A DNA stretch of 64,000 bases from Mesostigma viride. Its lineage: Eukaryota > Streptophyta > Mesostigmatophyceae > Mesostigmatales > Mesostigmataceae. The notes under the pieces were generated by a model that saw only the letters and a program-made list of their open reading frames with translations, was not told the origin of the DNA and did no database searches. The stretch covers positions 21,001-85,000 of the forward strand of contig RPFO01001084.1 of the NCBI GenBank assembly GCA_009746045.1, given 5' to 3'. The first letter of the stretch is position 1; every line of letters begins with the position of its first letter. The position numbers and the translations under genes are program-made. Positions 55,690 through 64,000 of the stretch are shown here, piece by piece.

Positions 55690-56035
55690 CCCTCTTTCTC
55701 CTTGACGGCTCTCGAGTCCTGTATCGGGACCGCGTCAAGCTGCTAGGCAGCCTCCTCCCCAGCTGCGAGGCTGACGTGGACCACCGCATCTCCCTCGCCT
55801 GGGACGCTTTACGCCAATACCGGGCCCTGTGGCGCAAGCCCCTGGGCAAGATAGAGAAACAGGACCTCGTCCTTCTGTTCTTACGTATGGGGCCGAGACG
55901 TAGACCCTCACCGCCGACCTGGCCCGAAAGCTGGACGGGGCGGTCACCAACATGCTGCGATCCATTTTCAGAGTAGGCTATGCTGCTCATGTTCGCAATG
56001 AGGACCTGTACCTCGGCATGCGCCATATATATCAC
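55690..56035 (+). pseudogene. LINE reverse-transcriptase C-terminal fragment
   Basis: Residues such as RVKLLGSLLPSCEADVDHRI, ALWRKPLGKIEKQDLVLL, then after a frame change TYGAET, a stop codon (TAG where Trp is expected) and TLTADLARKLDGAVTNMLRS. This is the region following the reverse transcriptase in non-LTR retrotransposons. Truncated and inactive. Confidence 0.7.
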
Positions 56036-58440
56036 CAGCACCAGGGGAGGGGACATGCCTAAAGGGTGCCCACTTTTCTGGAAACCATAACTATGCATGT
56101 GCAAAAAATCCAATGATGATTGGGGACCATAAATATGATTTTAAAAAAATTTTCCAGCCACTTGGGGGGGGTACTAGCCCCCACCATACACCGGTAACGT
56201 GCTAAAAATAGAAAAAGACGCTATTTTAGTCACATTTTCCCTAGGACAATGGGCAAACATATTGGGACCAAATCATATATCCCCGCATAGTTCCCCCACT
56301 TTTGAGAAATTCTACCTAATTGGGACCAAGAAATAAGAATGTTTACTCACGTTGATGGATTTCCCGCAAAACAGGTACTTTTTTAATCAAAAAAAAAAAA
56401 TCAAATCATTAACACATCATATCATGCTCCACCATATATTCCCAAATATTACAGGTGGGGGGACATGCAGCCCCAAATTTTCAGGTCATTCTGACGAGCG
56501 CAGCTCTAGTTGATGGATTTCCTAGGTAGCCACCTGTGACGAAGCTAAGGGAGGTTTTTTAGTGTATCTTACACCATAAACACCCCTTTATCCATCCAAA
56601 CCATGCAAAAACTGGCCAAACCACATGCTGCCAACCTCTGCACATACGGTACCTCCTATGTTCAAGGCTTGACGCCATTCTGACAAGAACTGCCCAAGTT
56701 ACAACCATTCCAAGACGGCCACCCATGTAGACTCTACAAGGAAATTAGAGTAACCATTCAGCCACACTAGCACCTCCTTCTTCATCAAGGACATCTGCAA
56801 ACTGACCAAAGCACACATAATTAACTCTTGCACGCTGACGGCAACGCATGCTCAACGTGGGGGGTCATTGTGACAAGAACTACTCAAGTTGATGGGTTTC
56901 CTATATGACCACCTGACAAGGCGCTAAGGACCACTCAGTAAGTTAGTAACCCCACAATGCCACTTCATATGCCATCCAACATGCACCAAAACCATGCTGA
57001 GTATGTTTACAATGTACGAAGGGGTGGCCACGCACCTCATATGTCTTCATCATCCCTCCAGCATGGCCAGCCTTGTAAATATGTTCATAGCCTTGACGAT
57101 GGTAGCCCTAATATGCCTAAGCAGCATTTCCTATGTTTCTCCTAGGTTAGAGTGTAAGGTTGATGACAACCAAGCTAATCAACTCAACAACACCTCCTAA
57201 ACTGTCCTCCCCGGCATGGATGACAAACTGGGACTATGGAGGGCAAGGAACCAAGTAGGAACATGGTATATATAGCTTGCATGCAGTCATGCATGTCAAC
57301 CATGGTTGGCTCAGCACATTGTAGTCTTGTCACATCATCATAACATAGGAAAGCTCAAACAACCATTGGTGCAAGCTATCTACATGCAGTCACACAAATG
57401 CAATATCTCCAACATCATCATCACTAAACACTTCCATCCCTGCACGATAAAATGCAAAGAAACCATTGGCGGCCCTTCAGCGCATGAGCGCTGTGATGCC
57501 GCTGCGAAGAGAGGGTGCGTCACTCTCACACAACAAGAAGCGTCCATACGCACAACATCCTTGCCGGAACACGTTTTATGAAATGCCTTATACCTTCCCG
57601 AAGAGCTATAGGCTGCGACTGAAGCGGCCCTGATCACGACATCAACGAAAACAATCTAAAGCTGCCAGGTATTCGACAACACAACGGCAAGCGACGGCGA
57701 GATAGCTGGCGGAAACTGCCCAAAAAGAACGCAAAAAACCTCGAACGATGAGCTCATAGAAGAAAGCACTGATAGCAGATAACATTCGCGACAAATCTGT
57801 ACCTCGCCCTCGTAAATCCCTCGCCCAGGCGCGCAACAACCGCCGTTCTTCCATGGACAGGTCAGACACGCACTGCGCAGGTCTGAACAATTACTTACCG
57901 ATAATGGCCGAAAATCTGGCAAAAAGCACCAGCTCGGTTTAGAATTCGATGCAAAGGGTATTAACGCCTGCTTCACGGTCAAAATAACCCTAAAAACCGC
58001 GATTTTACTGCCGCTATCATGAATTCTATTTTATTCCGCGCGACCAAAAAATTCAGATTACCCCCCATGCCGATGGCATAAAAAAACAACGGCGATATTG
58101 TAAACCAGCTGATGTCCGCCACAAACTAACATCATAAACTCATCGTCTTTTAGATTCGAGTAAAATTTTTGCATTTCGCCTGCCCTAGTGTGGTAGTTTC
58201 GCCTGAACGCAGTCGCCATGGCCACTTCCGCAAGGGGTGCGCGCACCGTGCACGTGAAATTTATGACCTTCGGTTCCGGCGCGAATTTTTTGGCGCCAAA
58301 AAATTCGGGCATGTCCCGTCCCCTTAAGCAGCGGCGCCTGCAGCTAGTAGGGCACTTAGCTCGCACCTATACAGAGAGTCACTCTCTAGCTTTTGTATAT
58401 ATAGCCACGTTGATCTTCAGTCCCCTGCACCATGACAGGC
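56036..58440. other. Unassigned, mostly AT-richer DNA
   Basis: No gene recognised. Several minus-strand frames of 80-108 codons near 57640-57980 and 58060-58220 lack family resemblance and splice context; they could be short exons but I cannot support them. Confidence 0.4.
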
Positions 58441-58934
58441 TCCCCCCTTCGCTGGGTATATAGCTTGATAGATCATGGGGGTGCAGGTGCCCTGGTGCAC
58501 CTCGAGCAAGTGTCGTTTACATTCCCACCCTTGCAGGAAGTAGCTTAGATTGTACTAAAAGCCATGCATGCATATTCTGATGCATATGCCCCTTCTCTGG
58601 GATATGTGCTACATTTACTCCCAACGGAGTTATGTTCCTCATTAGCAGCCTCGCACCAACCAGGTAGACAACTCACGAGGCCCCCCCGCGGGACTGCGCC
58701 CAGCTCCGTCAGCCTGGCCGGCACCTCCGTAGTACGTGGGCCGGGACCCGTGATGCTAGACGCCGCAAGGCCCGCACCTTCAAAGAACAGCTAGTAGAGG
58801 ACATGGGGGGCCTAGGCCTCTCCGTGATTGGGAAAAAGATGATGGACAAGGCCAAGTGGGCCCAGGTCATAGAGGACAACGAACCCCCTCCCGTGGTGCA
58901 AACATACGGGAAGCACACCAGACAGGTCCCCTAG
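58441..58934 (+). pseudogene. LINE 3' fragment with ORF2 C-terminus
   Basis: The first ~200 bases match 33240-33440. A frame ending at TAG 58932-58934 carries FKEQLVEDMGGLGLSVIGKK and MMDKAKWAQVIED, the usual C-terminal tail of LINE ORF2 proteins (L-x-x-D...LGLS...D-x-x-KW). Confidence 0.6.
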
Positions 58935-59037
58935 GGTAGAGAGCTTAGACTAGTTGTAGATAGATGTTGTAGATATATATAGATTAGACCGGTAGGACTG
59001 TTTGCACCCATCCATCCATCCATCCATCGGGGTTAAT

Positions 59038-59066
59038 GCTCCGTGACTCCCCAACGGGGGCACGAG
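59038..59066 (-). repeat. LINE-associated hairpin motif followed by TTAA tract
   Basis: CTCCGTGACTCCCCAACGGG region, inverted copy of the motif at 33495 and 55449, with TAATTAATTGATT after it. Confidence 0.5.
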
Positions 59067-59284
59067 TCTAATTAATTGATTGCCCGTGCGCATGACACGC
59101 AAGTACTTTCTTACTAAACTTCCAACGCCAGCGGGACAGAGCGGGCCGCGTCGCATCCTGCCCCCTGAAATTGGTTGCCTTGACGGTGTTCCTTTTGCCT
59201 AGCTTTGCGCAAACGTTTGACATTGGAAATACAAAGCCATTCTCTCACTGACTACAAGGTACTGAAACTAGCTAGCTGCGTGGC

Positions 59285-59551
59285 GCGACCCGGACCTATG
59301 TGACACAACTGCTTGAAGATGCAGGGCTTCTGGGACTATCCGTACTCCGCGCCCACATGATTGACAAGGAGAAATGGGCTGCCATCTGCGATAAGCACCT
59401 TCCTGAGGGGTATGCTCCTGTTTTCTCCCCACGGGCCCCGCGGCCCGTTGCTAGCCAGGGTAGAAGTCCGCAGGTGGAGGTTATTGGTCCTGAGGATAGC
59501 CGCTACACTACCGCCTCGTCTGCCATTACAGTAGAGGACAGCTCGGATTAG
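59285..59551 (+). pseudogene. Second LINE ORF2 C-terminal fragment
   Basis: VTQLLEDAGLLGLSVLRAHM and IDKEKWAAICDKH, homologous to the tail at 58770-58900 but diverged, with a longer C-terminus ending at TAG 59549-59551. A related sequence GACACGCAAGTACTT follows both copies (59094 and 59668). Confidence 0.6.
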
Positions 59552-60426
59552 GATTACATCCCCATCTAGTGGTTGGGGGATGATGCAGACGATATTTGTT
59601 TATAAACTTTTGTGTAATTATTTTTCTAATGAGATTAGCATAGTACTCCGTGGCATGCCTTTGCGTATGACACGCAAGTACTTACTTAGCTAGCTAGGGC
59701 CGCTAGAGAAAAAATGATTGTGTGCATGCAACAAATTAATGTTATAATAACTTTTTTATTGATGATTTATTGATTATATATATTCAATTTCTAGCAACTA
59801 GGGTGGCTTTAAGTGCAACCCCAATGTTCTTTCCTGAAGCTGCCTTGAACTCGGCTATTAAATGACCAGCAAATCTATCTATTGGGCCCGGCCTGCTATG
59901 TGCCCATGACACAACCGGCACAGGCATGAATCTAGTGAGACAACTGTAAGTTGAGCGTGATAGGTAGCAATAGAAGTGATTCCTACTCTTTGTCCGGATA
60001 GATGACGGACCCAAAAAGATAACACAGCATTTCTAAGCATTCACCAAAGCATTAACCGGCTGCAGAAACTTCAGATGAGAACTGGCCCATGAAGAATTGC
60101 GGCAACTGCCCCGCTAGATAGGGAAGCGCATCTTTCCACCGTGACGACTTGCCACCTCACACTGGCATCCAAAGGTTTCCCTAAGACACCCCCGCCCCAT
60201 CACTGGCACCTCTGCAGTCAACACTCGCTGTTTCCCTGGGAGCAGGAGGGTTCACTGGCCAGTGGCAGATAGCCAACAGCAGACACCACGCAAATCCAGG
60301 GTGGTGTTCCCCAGCGAGCCCATGACCCATGACTGCTTATTCATCTCAAATGCTAAGTCAATTCTTTTACCCCCAGGGGTCACCGTCACTATGTGCTGGC
60401 CGGGCTGCAGCCTGCACGCCCTTGCC
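59552..60426. other. Intergenic, AT-rich then GC-rich
   Basis: LINE 3' debris to ~59700; beyond that no gene seen. The 3' end of the SET gene transcript should lie near 60400. Confidence 0.4.
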
Positions 60427-63400
60427 TCACATCTGGTAGATGTACGAGGTGACGCGCGTGCCGTAGCGCTTCTTGACCTCGGGGTTGTTGGCGTAGTCCG
60501 CCCCTGTGATCTTGCCGCGGCACTTGGCCGACCCGCACATGCAGTTGAAGGGCACGAAGTACTCCCCCGCGCAGAACGTGGCGTAGTCCATCGTCAGGCT
60601 CTCCCCCTTGGCAATGTCGCGCCGCGCAAAAACGTTGAAGCTGTGGTCGGGCCCAAACCAGCAGTTGGGCTCACAGCTGTGGTTAAGCGGGCGCCACTGG
60701 TGAAAGTCGCTGTTCCAGATGACAAACACGTTCTTCTCCACGGGCCACGCGTACTGGCCAAACGTGACGCGGTCATGCGAGGGCCAGCGCGCCTCCACGT
60801 GATGCCTCGATACGAGCTGGAAGGGACCCCCCTCGTCGCAGAAGACCAGCTCGCCCGCGCGGATGTCCCGCTTGGCGCGCATGTGGTACCCAAGACCCTT
60901 GCGCGCCGTGAACGCCACCTCGTGCGGGGGCTCCCTGGACACCTGCTCCTGCCGCCGCGAGGTCGCTGCCTCAATCATCGCGGTGCAGAACCCCTTGGCA
61001 TCCATTACCGGATCCATCTTGAGGATGTGGTCCGCCGAGGCCTCCGCGCCCGGTGGGTAGAACAGGCCACAGTACGGGTTAATCTCCAGGAACCAGACGT
61101 GGCCCGACCGATCCACGCGCAGGTCGACGCGGCCGTACCCGACACCCCCCAGGATGGCCTGGAACGCGTGCAGGGCTGCCTCGCGGCATGCCAGCTGGAG
61201 CAAGGGGTTGCGCACGGGCTCGTAGTCCATTCCTTCATAGCCCAGCCACTTTACGTCGAAGTGCTTGTACGTCTCCCCCGCGGGGAACCGGACCTGGATC
61301 GGGGCCAGCGTGGCGCAGCGGGAGAGAAGGTCGTCGCGAGAGGGGGAGGGGCCAAACCCGCAGTCGAGCGAGGCCAGCGCCGACGTGAGCCGGTCAATGG
61401 GGCAGGCGGTGCCGTCCTCGGCTGCTGCGGCCGCCGATGCGGCCAGCGCGGCGGACGAACCCCCCTGGCCAACCATCCCCCTCTCAGATGACTCCTTGTG
61501 GCCGCTAGCCCCCGCCACCTCGTAGGCCAGCACCGTGACCTCATCCCCCTCAATGAAGTCCTCCACGAGGGCACACCCGTAGGTGGCCAGGAAGGACCGG
61601 AGCTCCGCCTGCAGCGCCTCCAGCGTCACGCAGCGGCTCGACCGCGTCATGCCCACACTGTCGTACCCGCTCTCGTGCTTGACGATGACAGGGAAGGTGA
61701 GCCCCGCACCCTCCACCGCGTCGCGCAGCGCGTCGAGCGCGGTGAGGTCATCGGGGTCGACGCTGACGTCACCGTCCTTGACCAGCAGGAACGCGGGCAC
61801 CTTGAGCCCCGCGTACGTCGCCAGCATCTTCATCTCCACTTTCGTCGGCTCATAGTGCTTCGCGTCCGTCCCCGTGAAGGGCGCGCCGAAGTGCTCGAGC
61901 GCGGCCACGACCTCGATGCCTGCGCTGTCGGCGTCGCGGGCGCCATCGCAGAGGTTGAAGAAGACGTCGAAAGCGCGCGAGTGCGCCAGCTGGCGCACGT
62001 GCGCGAACGCGGTCGCCTTGTTCACGGGGACCATGTGGAACTCGAACCGCGGCGTGAGCTTGGTGGACTTGACGCCCAGCGTGGCCGCCAGCTTGGCATC
62101 CAGGGAGGACTCGCAGGGGGGCCCGCCCGGCAGGACGGTTGCGTTGGGGAAGTAGTGGGCGGGCGTGCGCTCAAAGTCGTCCACCTCGCGGATGCGGCTG
62201 TGGCAGTGCTCGTACGAACTGGTCAGCACGCACACGCGTGTGCGGTGCGCGGGGAGCGGCATGACCGCCTGGGCAGCGTCGATGCTCGCGCGCATCATGC
62301 GCAGGATGTGGGGGGACACGATCCCGTCCATCGACCGCCGCTGCTTGGGCGAGAGGAAAGCGTAGCCCTTGACCTCGCCAAAGCAGTTCGCAGTCCCGCA
62401 GTTGCAGCGGAAGGGGGACGCCATGTGCCACTCGGTGGTACAGTAGTTGAATGTGATGTGCTCGTCCGCGGCGATCTCCCTCAAAGCGACCACAGTGGGG
62501 AAGCGGGCCTCCAGGGGCACCTCAGGACCGTGGTCGCGGACATCGTATGCGCAGTCGGGCCAGCGGAAGGCCACATTGGGGCTGCACGAGTGGTTCATCT
62601 TGACAAACTTGCTGATGTTGAGGATGTGCGTGCGCTCCCCGATCTGCAGCGTGTACAGGTCCGGCTCACGCTCCCGCGTGCCGCCAAAGACGCCGAGCGC
62701 GTGGCCTTTCGGGATGGGCCGCGCTGCCACCGCGGAGATGTACCCATCCATCACCTGCACCAGGCGGATGTCCGGGACGTCCACGTTGGCGATGGCTTGC
62801 CTGGCATGACACCGAGCGGGAGGATTGTATTCCATTAAAAAGGGTGGAGGGGGGGGGGAGTTTCCAGAAAGGGTGGAGTAGGGGTGAGGTGGGGTGGGGT
62901 TGGGGGGGTCGTACAGCACGATATGGAAAGTGGAGGACAGAAATGAGATATACACATGATAGGACATATCAGCGGCTGCGCTTTGTGAGTCGACTCCTGT
63001 TTGCCATCCCTGTTACACCCAGCGGGGATGGCGGGAGTCACTCTATCCATTTTCTTTCTGGGCCACGCCCATTCCAGCAGTGCCTACGTGGGCACTACCC
63101 AGTAAAACCATCTTGCCCGCCGTGCGTCTGCCTGTCTGGGGTAGTCATGCTATGGGCGACCGGCTGTGGCCTGGGCAACAGAGCGGTCATGATCGGCTGG
63201 CAGTGAATAACGACAACCGGCGGATGCCAGCAAACAGCAAGTGCAGATGACATGGGAGAAAAACGGGTGACTGATGGGCTCTGGGTAAATACAGAACATA
63301 CGACGTACACAGAGAAGATGTACACAGATGCTCCTGCGCCGCTCAGCTATGGGCAGGCAGGGACCAGAGAGCGTCTGGTTGCCCACGTACCTGTGGGCTT

Positions 63401-63897
63401 GTCGCAGGATGTGCGGCGCCGCAAGGTCGCCCATCACATGCCGCTGCTCCGGCGACAGCATCGAGTAACCCTTGACCTCGCCTACGCACTCGGCGCTGCC
63501 GCAGTTGCAGCGGAACGGCGCCGACAGCTTCCACTCGGTCGAGTTGTAGTTGAACGTGACATGCTCGTCGGGCGCAATGTCCCGCAGCGCCACCACACGG
63601 GGGAATCGCGCCTCGAGTGGCACATAGTCCGTCTCACGGGCCTCGTAGGCGCTCTCGGGCCATGTGAAGGCAACGTTTGGGCTGCACGAGTGGTTCATCT
63701 TGACAAACTTGCTCGTGTTCAGGATGTGCAGGTCGTCACCGATCTGCAGCGTGTACAGGTCGGGCTGGCGCTCGCGCGTGCCGGCGAAAGTGCCCAGCAC
63801 GTGGCCCTTGGGGATCGGGCATGCGGCCACCGCGCTTGTGTAGTCCTCTGTCACCTTGACCAGCTTGATGCTGGGCACGTCCATCATCACAATGTCC
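60427..63897 (-). CDS. SET-SET-ATP-grasp-SET protein, two exons in window
   Basis: Exon 63897-63391 (donor GTACGT) joins in phase to 62800-60427 (TAG), giving about 960 residues. The first exon holds a SET domain: KFVKMNHSCSPNVAFTWP, DEHVTFNY and post-SET CNCGSAEC. The second exon starts with another SET copy (KFVKMNHSCSPNVAFRWP, HITFNY, CNCGTANC). Then comes an ATP-grasp ligase-like domain (FPVIVKHESGYDSVGM, LVEDFIEGDEVTVLAYEV, WFLEINPYCGLFYPPG), then a third SET (PLNHSCEPNCWFGPDHSF, SLTMDY, CMCGSAKC). SET domains methylate protein lysines; ATP-grasp enzymes form amide bonds between carboxylates and amines, here most like D-Ala-D-Ala ligase. Alternatively the second exon is a separate 802-residue gene starting at the ATG at 62835. 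An acceptor at 63898 shows transcription begins further upstream; ATGs at 63888-63890 and 63885-63887 are possible starts. Confidence 0.85.
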
Positions 63898-64000
63898 CTG
63901 GGGGAGGGAGAGGGTAGACAAGGGGACGAACGGACAGGACGGAAAACCGAGGAACTGATGAGTTTTTGTGGGTTGCTTGGTCAGTCAGTCGCTTGGTCGT

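Noticed and set aside
57642-58366. Minus-strand ORFs of 82-108 codons
   Set aside because: Protein-like in places but without family, start context or splice support; not listed as genes.

Overview
The window looks like nuclear DNA of a green alga or a related intron-rich, GC-rich protist. Evidence: plant-type TTTAGGG/CCCTAAA repeats, spliced genes with GTACGT/GTAAGC-type donors and CAG acceptors, a signal-peptidase subunit that resembles the plant form, a selenoprotein, degraded LINEs, and very abundant micro- and minisatellites. The lineage is an inference.

Positions 1 to about 16,550 are most of an integrated Polinton-like virus (PLV); its left end lies outside the window. A minus-strand block carries a coiled-coil protein, a packaging ATPase, an AT-hook protein, a tyrosine recombinase and a primase-helicase. 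A plus-strand block carries a large fibre-like protein, a zinc-finger protein, small proteins, a penton-like protein, a small Gly/Ala-rich protein, the major capsid protein, an Ig-like/lectin-like adhesin and two unknown genes. The blocks diverge from one short AT-rich promoter. A TCTA motif precedes many of the genes. The capsid gene has about five frameshifts, and the helicase, ATPase and one small gene are also frameshifted, while long neighbouring genes are intact. The provirus therefore looks partly decayed.

Positions 16.8-20.5 kb hold a tandem array of hairpins, an interstitial telomere-like stretch, a LINE fragment and a 1.75-kb TTAA-flanked piggyBac-like element. A truncated second copy at 30.9-31.4 kb stops exactly at a head-to-head telomere-repeat junction.

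Five host genes could be assembled from in-phase exons: SPCS3 (minus, 20.8-26.2 kb); a SelW/Rdx-like selenoprotein with in-frame TGA and a C-terminal membrane anchor (plus, 27.6-29.6 kb); a Sec14-like CRAL-TRIO protein (minus, 34.8-39.6 kb); a 545-residue fusion of a degenerate polyphosphate-glucokinase-like ROK domain, EF-hands and thioredoxin (plus, 41.4-55.3 kb); and a SET-SET-ATP-grasp-SET protein (minus, 60.4-63.9 kb). Introns are packed with tandem repeats, including a 3.7-kb array of 31-bp units. In several introns the repeat is built from the 5' splice site and the adjoining exon end.

The rest is LINE debris and unannotated DNA. Most long open frames in the window are translations of simple repeats and are not listed as genes.
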